NCBI RefSeq assembly: GCF_902459465.1
Contig: NC_047083.1
Location: 746,501-810,500 of the forward strand
Direction: 5' to 3'
Length of the DNA: 64,000 nucleotides
Origin: Asterias rubens
Lineage: Eukaryota > Echinodermata > Asteroidea > Forcipulatida > Asteriidae
The first letter of the stretch is position 1; each line of letters starts with the position of its first letter. The translations under genes and the position numbers were made by a program. Shown in pieces: positions 10,286 through 22,465 of this stretch. A model generated the notes under the pieces. That model was given only the letters and a program-made list of their open reading frames with translations, searched no databases and was not told the DNA's origin.

Positions 10286-13064
10286 TTGCTTTTCATTTCA
10301 TTTATCTGAGTTTGATACAAAATAAATAAAAAATGCAGGAAGTAACGCCTTTACATAAATTCCAAGTTGAGCTTGGATATCCGTCTGTGATAAAAAAAAA
10401 AGCATAAAAAGATCGACTCAAAAAAAATTATACAAGTATTTGGATTGACTCAGACTCTTAAAAAAATGGGTGAAAATATTTTGAATGTAAATATTTTCTT
10501 GGCAATGTTTTTGTTTGTTTCATGGCAGCTTAACAAATATTCTCTAGGAAGGGTTAAAAAAAAAAATTTTTAATAAATACTTCATAAAATTGGACATGTT
10601 TTTGTACAAAATATTTGACTATACTTTCCCCATATAAACCTGTACATACTCATTGGCAAGCTACTTCATATATCTGGTGGTTAGTTTATTGTATTGTATT
10701 ATATTATTTTGGTATATATTACAAAACTCGACTCTGCTAAATATTCAGAGGGGAGAGTCATTTCTGACCAAAAGGTCAGAAACAGTGGCATTTCCACTTT
10801 ATGGTGACCCCTGGAGTTACAGATTTAAGGAGCTTTTAGGAGCAAAATCCTCAGCATTAGAGAACAAGATCAAAGAGCAGGATTTCTTTGTATCTGAAGA
10901 AAATGACGGCTATTTTTCCACCAAGCAGACATTAAACAATTCTGATCTCAGATAAAACTCTGTAATTTCCCATCCTTGAATATTTCTCAAAAGTAGGATA
11001 TTTTGAGCTTCTGCTTTCAGTCGGTAGAGAGGGATTTCAAGACAATTTCTAAAACATGAAACCTTTTAACCATCATAATCTACACTTTCTACACTAACAC
11101 AAATACAGAAGTCAAAAATGTGCTTTATACACTGTTTTAAAACAATTAATTTGCCCCAAAACACATATAAGTCTCTTTTTCCCTGTCCATATAAACATTG
11201 GCAATGACAGAGAAACTTTTTAACCTACACATTAAAGTTTTGTACAAATTTGTATTTTTTGTTTAGCTAGTCATAAAAATTTCCGTTACTTACATACAAC
11301 ACAAAAATAGTCACACTGAATATGCTATTGCTATTAAAGAGAACAGTGCCGCAGCTGAAATCATAGCTTGAAAATGCTCACCGTTTCTTTCCCCTGTAAA
11401 TAGCGCCCTCTTTGTCACAATGAATCATCTAAGATGAGAAACAGTCGTAGCATACTGAAGCAAATTACACAAAAAAGCATACGGAAGTAAAATTTCAAGT
11501 GAAATTTCTTTCATCTGTAAATTTGATTTCCATGTGACCACCGATCTGTAAGGGATTTGTGAAGGTTCTGAGATATTTACTCCAAATAAGAAGTCTCGTC
11601 ACCGCAGGAAAAAAAACTGCCTGTTCACTATTTTGTTTAAAAATCTGTATACAACAATCAAGCTGAATACTTAGGGAATGTGCAATTTCAAACTTGTAGT
11701 TTGTGCAGAATTTCATCCAATGAAACCTATCTACTTTGGATGCGTTTTATTTCTGACGCCAACTACTGTATTGGTAGTTTTAAGCATTGGTAGTTTTAAG
11801 CCAAGGGAGAAGGCTTTTGAGCAAAAATGGTACGAATAACTTTCGTTTTCTAGATTTCAAGCTCACTCATACAATATAGAGCCTCAAGTTTGGCACAGTT
11901 TAGTTTTGAGTCATGAATATTAATGACAACTCATTAATATTCATGACTTAGCATTATCATTCGTGACTTCTCATTACTAACAATGAGTCACCCGAACACT
12001 TTTGTTTACCTAATATCAACCCACTGAATGTAACTGCAATGAAGTCAACTGGTTCTACCAAACCACACAACAGCATAATTACAGTCCAAACTAGCCAATG
12101 GGAAACGAGGTGCTAACAAATTCTAAAAAAAAACGTCCAATCGATGATCAGGACTTAAATCTAAAACAAACGTCAACTCCACAAATTGGTCATCTGAATT
12201 GTTGGACGCAACTTTTTTTTCGCACCACCGTTTTTTCTTCTTCTTTGTTGACGATTTGTTTGTACACGCTCACTGATAAACAATATACACATCTCTTTAT
12301 TGCAGCAGGTATTCTTGTTATAATGCACAGTACACAAAGGTACTTTGTCACTCAGTTGTCAAACTTTCTGTTGTTTTAGGTTTTATCTGGAAGAAAAAAA
12401 AATGGGGAAAAAAATTAATACCACTTGTAACACTTTTTTTGGGGGATAAAATTGGCAGAATCTACACAACTACGAATTAAAGTCGTATAACGATAAATGT
12501 TTAAAAAATCAATCTTTATCGATGACAGCAACATGACCTCGCTGAAGGGGTCACCAGAAGAGTGACCTTTTCTACAACTGAGTGATGACCTTGTTGCAAT
12601 GACCTTGTTGGAGATGGAGAGGTCATTGCAAAGGGTTGGGAAACGACCTTTTCTGCAACCAAGTTATGACATTGTTGCAGAAACCATATCAATTAGGAGT
12701 AATAATTCATATCCACTTCAACAACCTACACTCGGCCACATTTTCCATTGAGTTGACTAACCCTTTGAAACCAGTCAACTTGACAGGTTTTGTAGGGTGG
12801 CATAACTGTTCACACTGTTCACGAAACTAGGTGTGTATGGTGTGGATACTTTTGAGACGCTAGCGTCAGCAAACATAACGATCCTTTTTAGGCTCTGAGC
12901 ATGCGCGCGCATCCTCAGTACTGCTCGCGTAGGTCTGAGCTAGGCAATACTGCTGAGAACTTTGAAAAAAGGGACCCTCCAAGTCTTCCATTATTATTGC
13001 AGAATGGCACAATGCATCCACCCTAGACCATACAACACAAATATTGAATTTATTAAAAGATATA

Positions 13065-13070
13065 TTTATT
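13065..13070 (-). terminator. Candidate polyadenylation signal (AATAAA) of TSP-B
   Basis: Canonical AATAAA on the minus strand about 130 nt past the TSP-B stop, in an A/T-rich 3' UTR. It is the first AATAAA I noted after the stop, so it is a plausible transcript end. The motif is common by chance in such AT-rich DNA. Confidence 0.5.
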
Positions 13071-13200
13071 GTAAGGTAGTCATACAATACTTAACTTTTA
13101 ATCTTTTTTAATCTTTAATTAATTTACCTTTTTATCTTTTTTCTAATCTTACATCAATTTACCTTTTAAATCTTTTTGTAATCTGCGTTCAAATTGTGCA

Positions 13201-16200
13201 TTAGTCATAGTCATCGGTGAGGTTTCTTAACAAGAAAACGGTGACTATCAAAATAAGAACCTGTCAACAGAAAAGAAAAACAGACGTAAATTAAATTATT
13301 GCATTAAAATTGTTAATGGCCTCACGTTTCGACACTATTTTAATACTGTTTTAAGAAAGGGTTACCATAGTTACTGACCTGTAATACTGCAATCCCGATA
13401 CAGATTCCTCCTAATAACCAGATGTACTCAAAAAAAGTCCCATACAGGGCGTCATAGCAACCCTATAAAGAAGAAACAAACAATAGTTTAACAATTGACC
13501 CAATTTAGCTGAACAAAGAGAACGCGTTCTGTTGGTTGAATTGCTCCACGCAGAATACGCACACGCTCATTCAACCAATAGAATGTGTTCTCTTGGCGTC
13601 GTTATCGTTATCGTTATTGCTGCAGTGGGACCGGGCCTTAACACTCATCCCCACTCACTGGAATGAAGATGTATGTAATTTAATTTACCTGAAGAAGTTT
13701 TAGCTTCATTCATCTTTATGTTTTTGAGACAAAAGTGAAAATCATAGAACAATGTTTTCAGAAGAGTCACATTTAAGTCTGTTGTACATGCACAAATATT
13801 ATTTGTTGGGTATTACTTATTTCTCAAAAAGTACAACACCTTAGAAAGAAAATTTCAAGGGTAGCTTTCTGCTATCATTTTCGGTAAACCATATAAGTAA
13901 AATGAAAAACTGTAGATGCTTGTTTTTTGTGTCATACAAAAAGTACCCAAACCCTTTAAAGGAAGCAGTTTCAGAACACTAAGCTCTAGTTTGGTTTCCT
14001 TCTTGTTCTTACCTGTTGGAATCTGAATTCAGATGGTTCAGAACCTTGGCATTTTTGCCGGTCCTTATAAGTGTACTCTCCATCATCTGTGAGGTCTCGT
14101 ACGCAGCAGGAATCTGGGACTGTGGTGTTATAGCCTCGGTTCTCAGCATTTTTCACTTCGTTGTACCATTGACTTTGTTGCCAGTCAAGATGGTTAGAGT
14201 TTCCGCAACACATTAACTACAAGTAGAAAACATAGCATCAACTACAAGTAGAAAGCAAACCGTCAACTACAAGTAGAAAATAAGTTTTAGTTTAGTTTAT
14301 TACAGCAAAAAAAGTTGTCTACAAGTTTCCATTTCTTTGTTTTTATTTCAATTTAGTTTCAATTAAATTTACATCCACAAATAATCATACTTGTATAAAC
14401 AAAAAGCTTAAAGGATGTTGAAATAAGGAAAGCAAGTTTATGGTTTTCATTCCATGGTAGATTTTCATGGACTTCTTGTGATATCAGAGAATAGCGCCCT
14501 CATTGTTCAATATTAACACACACCCCACAACTGACCAATCATAAGCTGTAACTGTCTAACCCAATACCTGAGGAAGATTTAACACCTACTATCAAACCAA
14601 ACCTCTTACCTGAGCTTGCATACCATCCACTGATTTGACAAAACCATTTCGAGTAGTGCTATATTCTTGTATAAGTGAGCTATGCATTTGCCCCTTCACA
14701 AAATCTTTCACCTTAGAAAAGAAAAGAAAAATAATGACAATTTATAGAGCGCCCAATAATGAAACATGCTCCGGGGCGCTTTACAACTGAAAAAAAAAAA
14801 ACCATTAAAATCCTACAGTTATTAATTAAAACCTAAGAGAAAACACAGGTTCAAATTGTTTCTGAATAAAAAAATATTTCTCAATTTTTTAGATTTAAGG
14901 GGGTTATACTTTAAGGTTTTTACGCCTCTGTGCACAGCCACAATCATGGTTATACTTTTTTTTTTTCAAGTCCATTCTGTGTCAATGGGGAATAAAAAGT
15001 TATTGAGTTTGTCGAATTCAAGATCTTCAGAGAGTTACTTAATATTTATCTGTTGTATGTTTGTTGTCTTTGTAACAGAAAATGTATCCATGATTAAAGG
15101 CTGTGCACCTCTTTATTATCCGACACTAGGGGGCAGCAGACAGTCACACCAAGAAAACCACTAAGTTTGCCAATCTTACAGTTGAAAAGTTTTTGTTCTG
15201 AATTCTCTTTGCACAATGTGAATGCAAAGTAAACAAAAGGGTCGCAGCAGGGCCTGGAGTTCCTGCAGGCACAATCTTAACGCACTGCAACGGAAGGAAA
15301 CATTCAATCATACATAGGGGTACACTGTTATCAATTTGGAATGTTCGTGACCCGGTCCCAAAATCATAAAGCATGTATACACACACACAAAATTGCTTAG
15401 CATGAACCAGCTTTTCTCAAGACAACAGAAAAATTACACAGATAATAAATAATGCATATCAATAAAGGTCGCCAGGCAAAGATAGAATTATAGTTCACCA
15501 CATCAAGGCTATGGAACAGAATCAACACCATAATTCAAAAGAATTTCTTTTTCTGCAAGGCTGATAAAAGCTAATTTTAGGCGGGAAAAATATTGGAGAC
15601 AAGAGAGCATGAAAATAGACCGGATACGATAATGACTTAACGACGTTTTTATGGCAGCACATTAAATTCTTTCCCATAAACTCAAGAGCAGGAACATTAA
15701 GTTTCAGTGAATCCTGAGGACTATTATCATAAAATCATTAGAATAATGGAGAGAAAAAAAAACTAAATATAAAGAAGTGTATTGATGGGGAGATTTCGGA
15801 TGCACAGTGCAGTAAAACAATTAGGAATTCTTTTGGATTGAACACTATTGGTAATTGTCAATGACCAGTCTTCTCCCTTGGTGTATCTCAAAATATGCAT
15901 AAAATAACACACCTGTGAAAATTTGAGCTCAATTTGTCGTCAAAGTTGGGAGAGAATAATGAAAGAAAAAACACCCTTTTCACACGAAGTGTGTGCTTTC
16001 AGATGCTTGAATTTGAAACCCCAAAATCTAATTCTGAGGTCTTGAGATCAAATTCGTGGAAAATTACTTCTTTCTGGAAATCTACATTACTTCAGAGGGA
16101 GCCGTTTCTCACAATGTTTTATCAACCTCTCCCCATCACTTGTCACCAAATAAGGTTTTATGCTAATAATTATTTTGAGTAATAACCAACCTGCCTTTAA

Positions 16201-18708
16201 AGTCACCTGGAAGTGGTATTTTGTCAATATAAAGCCTTTGTCACTAAAATATGTGTTTTGATGAGAGGAATATGAATAAACAATTAACTAAAGGTTTTAA
16301 AAAATTAGTTTCCATGGCATTTACAACATCCAGCAGCAATACACCTGGCCGACATTGCCGGAAAAATGCAAGAAAAAAAACTTTTTTTATTTTATTATAA
16401 TTTTTTAATATTTTTTATACATACTTACCTCTTGGGTATAAGAGAAGGTTAAAGCTATGCAGACTATTTCAGCCAGTATCAGGAACAAAACGCAGACAAA
16501 ATACTGTCATAAAGAAAAGGAAGTTATCAGTAATTATCATTTTAATATTTCCCTCCCCACCTCCCTCGGTGTGAAGCCACATCCTACGGAGGTGAGAAGT
16601 TCAAAAAAAACAATGCTTTAAAATGTTTTGAATACTTGAAATACTAGGCCTAAAAATACAGAAAACAGACATGTGTAAAAAACACAAGTGTTTAACACTA
16701 AAGGGTTTTCCCTTCTTGAAATGGAAAGGGTCTTTGATTACAAATAAGAAAATCTATGGGAACATTTCGAAATAGATAAACAGAAAACAGACACATCTAA
16801 TAAAATTTACAAAAAATGTTTTCCCTAACATGTGATATGAAAATAGCATTCTATTAGAAAATAATAAAATCTGTGGGAATATTTACAACAGGCATGATGT
16901 TTGTTCCTTGGAAAGAAAAAAAGTAGTACAAGGGCTGACCTACTTATTCAGGAGATGAAGGCTTTGATAAAAAAAATCTGATTTTTCCCAAAGACAAAAC
17001 AAAAACCCTGACCTGAGCTAACACTGTCAGTTTTTCACATTTTCCTCCGACAGGAATAAACTGTTTGTGATATAATATCCCTTTGTTATTTCAGACTTCC
17101 TTTATTTTGATGCCAAGTAAACAATTTCTGTATTCTGCAAAAACTTTCAAAGCAAACGTTTTCAAAGTAAATTCCTGATTCCAGATCAGTACTTCAAATT
17201 AAATTTCAAATACTTCCCAACTGGAAGTTAAATTCTGGAATACGCAGCAAAACCATCACGATATTGCGCTGGTTTTTGTTTTTCTAAGCCCACCAAAAAA
17301 AGGAAGTATTATTGAGTAATTTGGTTCATGAAGAAAAGGTCTTGGTTTTTCTAAATATAGAGTAGGCCTACAAACAATGGGTTAAATTTACTTATAAACA
17401 AGGAAATACAAGTGAAACAAGTCATAGAATAGCAACAAACTAGTTTCAACATTACAAAATCACAAAAATGTACAAAATAATATAAACGAAATCATGCTGA
17501 TAAAAAATTCAGCATTATAAATGTTTTTCAATTCTAAGACTGTGATGACAAATGGAAGAAATGTTATGCAGACAAGATTGATAAAATAAAATGATGCAAA
17601 CACAAAGGATCAAGACAATCTTAGCATATACATAGTATATCAAATCAAGATACTGTAAATTATGCAAAATACATGTAAATATATGCAAAATCATCATAAA
17701 TATGCAGTACAAAAATGGAAATATTGAGGTATGCAAAACAATGTAAATTTATGCAAAGTTAACACACACATATGCAATGATATGAAAATTTGAATTTATA
17801 AGTTATGAAAAATACATGTAAATAATTATAAGCAAAATCAACATAAATATGCACAATAATGTAAAACAAAGTTATTGAGTTACATAAAATCAGGACAAGT
17901 TATACAAGACAGATATATGCAAGTTTGAGAAAATCATTAAAAAATACATTTCTGAAGAGAAGGGAGAGGTTTGAGGGAGGGGCTTGAGGGTGAGGTTTGA
18001 GGGATAAGGGGGGGGGGGGTCGTAAAGGGTAGCGGGTTACAAACGTCATACTTACAGTCCACAGCATACATTTTGACTCATGACAAGCCCCGAAGCATCC
18101 TATAAACCCAAGTATCGTGACGAAGAATCCGATACCAATCATAGCGAAGCCCAAGTTGCGTAAGATGGGAAAGTCAAACAATCTAAGAAAGTCCAATGTG
18201 TTCCGGTCGATGCTGACCCAAATTCCAAGCCCTAGTACTGCGATGCCGCTCAGCTGCGTGGAAAAACAACAAGAATAATCAAAAAAACGGGAACATAAAA
18301 GTACAACAGATGTTAACTTGGATCAATACTAGCTCTCCCATCAGCGAAAATGGGTTACGGAGAAATGTAGCGCTTTTGCGTCCCCTACCCAACAAGATAG
18401 CGAAAGGAATACAGAACAAAATCCTTCTGCGTCCTCTCCATTAAGAGCATGTGTGAAAACAGATTTATATTCAAGCAAACTTGACGCACAGATTTACGCA
18501 AAACGCGGTGTAAGAACAGCTTTACTTTTTGCGCATACTTAGCTTAAAACAGCGCAATTCCTTTTTTAATCAAAAAAATATTACACACAAAATTATCAAA
18601 CATTCAACATCAGCAAATTATAATTTTTAATAATATACTCACCCAAAAAACAAAGTTGACTATGAAAAGTACTATCTTTGAGCATGTACCACATGTTGTA
18701 GTTGCCAT
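13201..18708 (-). CDS. Tetraspanin TSP-B, complete, 262 aa, 7 coding exons
   Basis: Complete tetraspanin. Coding exons in transcript order: 18708-18643, 18253-18056, 16503-16429, 14711-14610, 14216-14013, 13462-13379 and 13260-13201 (66, 198, 75, 102, 204, 84 and 60 nt). All junctions are phase 0 with GT-AG introns. The start ATG has A at -3 and G at +4, with an in-frame TAA upstream at 18729-18727. TM1 is about 11-35, TM2 about 56-78 followed by GCFGACHE (74-81), and TM3 about 84-108 with a buried Glu. The large loop is about 109-227 with CCG (150-152), PDSCC (Cys184/185), Cys203 and Cys217, and an N-T-T sequon at Asn177. TM4 is about 228-254, then a short acidic tail RNLTDDYD. It is convergent with TSP-A and in the same orientation as TSP-C. 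Likely a membrane scaffold; partners cannot be read from the sequence. The subfamily is uncertain. Confidence 0.96.
14736..14790. repeat. Retroposon tail-like fragment in a TSP-B intron
   Basis: ATTTATAGAGCGCCC, then GGGGCGCTTTACAAC. A similar tail-like motif is at 57588-57650. It resembles 3' ends of invertebrate retroposons; the class is not established. Confidence 0.4.
15833..16200 (-). mobile_element. MITE-like element, family A, in TSP-B intron
   Basis: Non-coding element of about 370 bp. The left end matches AACACTATTGGTAATTGTCA and the right end TTATTTTGAGTAATAACC, then CTGCCTTTAA. Full-length relatives have terminal inverted repeats reading GGCAGTGGACACTATTGG and a central small palindrome (GAGACCTCAAGT / ACTTGAGGTCTC). 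No transposase frame. Orientation is called minus because the end with TACTCAAAATAATTATT, taken as the start, is on the right. Confidence 0.75.
16504..18055 (-). other. TSP-B intron 2, AT-rich, no gene
   Basis: Intron between the second and third coding exons. It is very AT-rich with many ATGCAAAAT-like words around 17600-17850 and a run of 11 G near 18009. Open frames here look like low-complexity shadows. No transposon boundary was recognised. Confidence 0.6.
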
Positions 18709-18809
18709 GGTGAAGTTGTGACCCTGTTACTGTTGCTATGGAAATAGTTACTAAGGGAGGAACGAGTCTTCCCCAAGGTGTGATATTGCACTCTTGTCGC
18801 TTCAAGTCT
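18709..18809 (-). other. 5' UTR part of the first visible TSP-B exon
   Basis: Upstream of the TSP-B ATG, a pyrimidine-rich stretch ending CTACAG (minus strand, just above 18809) looks like a splice acceptor. This implies at least one further non-coding exon upstream, somewhere above 18810. The in-frame TAA at 18729-18727 lies inside this segment. The UTR boundary is inferred from the splice signal only; transcript data would be needed to confirm it. Confidence 0.5.
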
Positions 18810-19029
18810 CTGTAGAAAAAAGAACAGAAAGAAACAAACATTATGGTTAAACCTTGCTTGTAAGATGGAAGAACTTCAAAAACATAAACCTGCTAGATAG
18901 AAAATAAAGTTTTCTTTGGAGCAAAGAGACCAGTGGAGAGCCGTTGTCAGAAATGTCCGCATTTGCTTGATTTAATGATGATGATTATAACAGTTATTTC
19001 TTCAACATTTGACATGCTATATGTTCCCA

Positions 19030-19200
19030 GGCCTCGATAACTCACGTCACCTACGGCAACATGGTGCCCTGTGCTTTTGCTGGGGTGCCCTTTGCAAAGT
19101 TCCAATAGAAATTTAATTTGTGCTCACTTAAGAGCCCTTTACCAGAGATAAAGAGCTGTATCTCTTCAAGAACAAACTTCAAGTCCTAGGTCTGACCTCA
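19030..19200. repeat. Dispersed repeat family G copy
   Basis: Contains CAACATGGTGCCCTGTGC, then GGTGCCCTTTGCAAAGTTCC and TAGAAATTTAA, as in the copies near 36025, 37750, 40020, 46830, 51895 and 58255. Ends undefined; class unknown. Confidence 0.5.
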
Positions 19201-19217
19201 TCTTCTTGGAACAAGAT

Positions 19218-19406
19218 GCCTTTGGCAAAATTTCATAGACCTGCTTAAAGCGAAACATATTGCTTGACAAGTTTCTGCTAAGCAGAAATGAATGGGTGAC
19301 CAGTCACAAATTGTACATGTGAGATGGTAGTTTGGCTGGTAACCACAATTTTGTTGCGCTTAGCTATACTTCCTCTGCTTTAGCAGCTCTATGAACCTGG
19401 GTCTGA
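19218..19406. mobile_element. Fold-back element, family B (short form)
   Basis: Starts AATTTCATAGACCTGCTTAA and ends GCAGCTCTATGAACCTGGGT, with mirrored GCTAAGCAG-type blocks and a shorter core. Confidence 0.6.
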
Positions 19407-19822
19407 GCGTTTACCATCCATAAAAAGAGACATGTGTTACATAGTGACTGGTGATAACCGGTGTACAATACAGGACAGGTGCGCCCAGTGATAGAGGAAC
19501 ACAGCCTAAGTGTTTCAATTTGTCAGACCCTCACACCTCGACAACAACTAGCCCCCGGAAATTTCTCATTTCGACTAAATCGCATCACTCTTGAGACAAA
19601 CAAGGCTCTGCGAGAGAGTTCACAAGAACTTTGAACTTTTTTTTTTAATTGCAGCAGAGTTTAGAAGCCCGCTAGAGGGAAAGGTTTCTCAAGTTCAAAT
19701 ACAGACTGAATGTACAAGCAACAAACAACACAGGAAATGTTTATTGTTCTTGTAAATTGAAAGAATCAAATATTTGTCAGAAGAGAGTCAATAGTGCAAA
19801 AATAGAGCTGTAATACCTCGGC

Positions 19823-20163
19823 TTAAAGGGAAGGTACACATTTGGTAATTACTCAAAACAAATATTAACTTAAAAACTGACTTGGTAACGAGCATTTGAG
19901 AGCTGTTGATGGTATAACACATTGTGAGAAACGGCTCCCTCTGAAGTAGCAAAGGTTTTGAAATAGAGGTAATTTCTCAGTAGTCTTTTATCTGAAAGCA
20001 CACAAAATGGCCAACAAGGGTGTTTTTTCTTTCATCATTTTCTCCCAACTCCGATGACCAATTGAGCTCAAACTTACACAGGTTTGTTATTTTATGCATA
20101 TGTTGAGATACACCAAGTGAGAGGGCTGGTCTTAGACAATTACCAAAAGTGTACCTTCCCTAT
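19823..20163 (+). mobile_element. MITE-like element, family A (variant ends)
   Basis: Ends AAAGGGAAGGTACACATTTGG and CAAAAGTGTACCTTCCCT, a variant of the family A terminal repeat. The internal order is the same: TTACTCAAAACAAATATTAA, GAGAAACGGCTCCCTCTGAA, TTATTTTATGCATATGTTGA. Confidence 0.75.
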
Positions 20164-20340
20164 AATCTCACAAAACACTAAGATTCATCTTAAGATGAGT
20201 TTGTCAGTATCGCCATAGTGATTTGTATTGTGACATCACACTTTCCTTAGGGATGAGGATTGATACACAATTAAGATCAATCTCAGCTCTTTAACAAATC
20301 CAACCCAGCTGTGTGATCCCAACAACACATTTAGGGATGT

Positions 20341-20682
20341 TCTCCGTTAGGGTACCATAAACATTTGGGAATTACTCCAAAAATTAGTGCGCTTGTTAGA
20401 AGCACTGAAGCTTTAAAAACATTTTCAGAAACAATTGCCTTGAAAGGAATGTGATTTTAGAGAGAGGGATTCAAAAACATTTCAATCTGAGAAATATTTC
20501 CTGTTTCTCAGATTGTGTATCGCAATTATGGATTTTTCTTCCTGCATGGACAAAACCGCTCCAGATTTTCAGCAATATCTCAAAAACGCTACCACATTTT
20601 GAAAAGAGATTTTCATATAAATCTTAAGTCTTATTGAAACAATCAAAAGATTCCAAAAACCAAAGGTATACTTTGCCTTTTA
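20341..20682. mobile_element. Second MITE-like family, related to family A
   Basis: Starts near GGTACCATAAACATTTGGGA and ends near AAAGGTATACTTTGCCTTTT. It shares the AGAAGCACTG/CAGAAACAATT and ATATCTCAAAAACG blocks with sequences at 43730-43900 and 55790-56080, but not the family A core. Confidence 0.5.
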
Positions 20683-21102
20683 GCCATGTCAATGTTAATG
20701 GCTGTGGCTGATATTGGTATAGCCAGCCTATGCTTCAACAAATGTAACCATGGTGATCAAGCCACAGCCGCAGTCACATCCACTAATTTGAAAACAACCT
20801 CAGTCTGCTGCCCCTTTAAAGTATTGCAGACTTGTTCTCAGACAGTCCTGCCAGGGACCCCATGCAGTGTTAAGTACCCTTGAGAATGCATTTTCAAGAG
20901 TCATCGAGAACAAGGTTGACGGTAATGGCTGGTTCCCTACACAGCTGGAACTCATATGGAGTGTTATATTGCATATTGAAATTGGAGTCCATTTGTATCA
21001 TTTCAGTTTCGAGAAAAAAAAGAAAAAAAATTGATTTCACAGCCGTAGGGGAAGGTTAAATTGTTATATTGGGCGAGGAAGGTTACTGTACAGCAAGATG
21101 GT

Positions 21103-21490
21103 TTTAAAGGCATTGGACACTATTGGTAATTGTCAAAGACTAGCCTTCACAGTTGGTGTATCTCAACATATGCATAAAATAACTAACCTGTGAAAATTTG
21201 AGCTCAATCGGTTATCGAACTTGCGAGATAATAATGAAAGAAAAAACGCCCTTGTCACACGAAGTTGTGTGCGTTTAGATGGTTGATTTCGAGGCCTCAA
21301 GTTCTAAATCTGATGTCTCGAAATCAAATTCGTGGAAAATAACTTCTTTCTCGAAAACTATGGCACTTCAGAGGGAGCTGTTTCTCACAATGTTTTATAC
21401 CATCAACCTCTCCCCATTACTCGTCACCAAGTAAGGTTTTATGCTAATAATTATTTTGAGTAATTACCAATAGTGTCCACTGCCTTTAAA
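21103..21490 (-). mobile_element. MITE-like element, family A, near full length
   Basis: Complete copy of about 388 bp. Terminal repeats are TTTAAAGGCATTGGACACTA and TAGTGTCCACTGCCTTTAAA, with the central GAGGCCTCAAGTTCTAAATC palindrome block and no coding potential. It is one of the best copies for defining the family. Confidence 0.85.
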
Positions 21491-21565
21491 CCAATCCAAC
21501 CACAAATGCACAAGGGATAGTTTGATAACAGATGTGGATCTAAGATCTGTGGTCAAATCCTTGAC

Positions 21566-21944
21566 GGCAGTGGACACTATTGGTAATTACTCAAAATAAA
21601 TGTTAGCATAAAAACTTACTTGGTAACAAGTAATGGGGAGCTGCTGATAGTATAAATATTGTGAGAAATAGCTGACTCTGAAGTAACATAGTTTTTGAGA
21701 CAGAGGTAATTTCTCACTCAAATAATAAATGGCTTCAAATTTCAGGCCTGAAGCCTATTGTTAGGCATTTGAAAGCACACAAAGTTGTGTAACAACGGTG
21801 TTTTTTCTTTCACTATTTTCTTTCAACTTCGATGACCAATTGAGTCAAAAATTTTTACAGATTTGTTATTTTATGCATATGTTGAGACACACCAAGTGAG
21901 AAGTCGGTCTTTGACAATAAACCAATAGTGTTCAGTGTCTTTAA
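21566..21944 (+). mobile_element. MITE-like element, family A
   Basis: Opposite orientation to its neighbour ending at 21490, only about 75 bp away. Left end GGCAGTGGACACTATTGG; right end is decayed (CCAATAGTGTTCAGTGTC). Confidence 0.8.
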
Positions 21945-22392
21945 TCTACTGTTTTTAAATCCACTAAGGATTGTTGGTATGTTAAATACCTTGTAGTTTA
22001 CAACCACAAATGTCAGAGGTCACAAAAGAGATGCAGAATTTCTGATCTTAAAGGACGACTTAAATTTATTGCCCGTTTAATTCTGGCAGTGACTCTTAAA
22101 ACCAATTCCAGTCGCTGGCAAATGGCCAGAATCCATCTTTGGGAATAATTCTCAAAAATGTTGAGGGGTAATTTAATAAAGCCTGTTAGCATATGTTTTT
22201 CTGCTTGAAGAACAGCGCTAAGCAGGTTTCTATTTCATACCAGGTTCCAATTTTATAGAGCCTCGGAGCTGAAAAAGTACTTCATCACAAAAACATTATA
22301 CTTACCAGAATAAGGAAACGAGCCAAAAAACAATGTCTAATGCACCGTCTACTCTTTGACAGGCATCCTATGAAATTGAGCCAAGGGACAAC

Positions 22393-22465
22393 ATTTAAGC
22401 TTAATTGCTCAGTTGGTAGAGTGACAGCTTGTTAATCTGGAGGTTCGGTTCAAGTCCCACTCTAG
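22393..22465 (+). mobile_element. tRNA-like sequence (SINE head or tRNA pseudogene)
   Basis: Contains an A-box-like TTGCTCAGTTGGTAGAG and a B-box-like GGTTCAAGTCC about 35 nt later, as in tRNA genes and tRNA-derived SINEs. I could not fold a clean acceptor or T stem, and the anticodon arm pairs poorly, so a working tRNA is unlikely. Confidence 0.5.

Larger units (their letters stand above)
5533..13064. other. Intergenic DNA between convergent TSP-A and TSP-B, including TSP-A 3' UTR
   Basis: No gene recognised. The left part must include the TSP-A 3' UTR, whose end I could not place. The rest is very AT-rich and contains fold-back elements (6479-6711, 7845-8001, 9604-9872, 10017-10226), a decayed tandem repeat (8110-8330) and short open frames with no recognisable domain. 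Confidence 0.6.

Noticed and set aside
13986..14216. Plus-strand frame over the TSP-B loop exon
   Set aside because: It is an antisense shadow of the CCG-containing exon of TSP-B.
22393..22465. Functional tRNA gene
   Set aside because: A and B box words are present, but acceptor, anticodon and T stems do not pair properly; kept only as a tRNA-like repeat.
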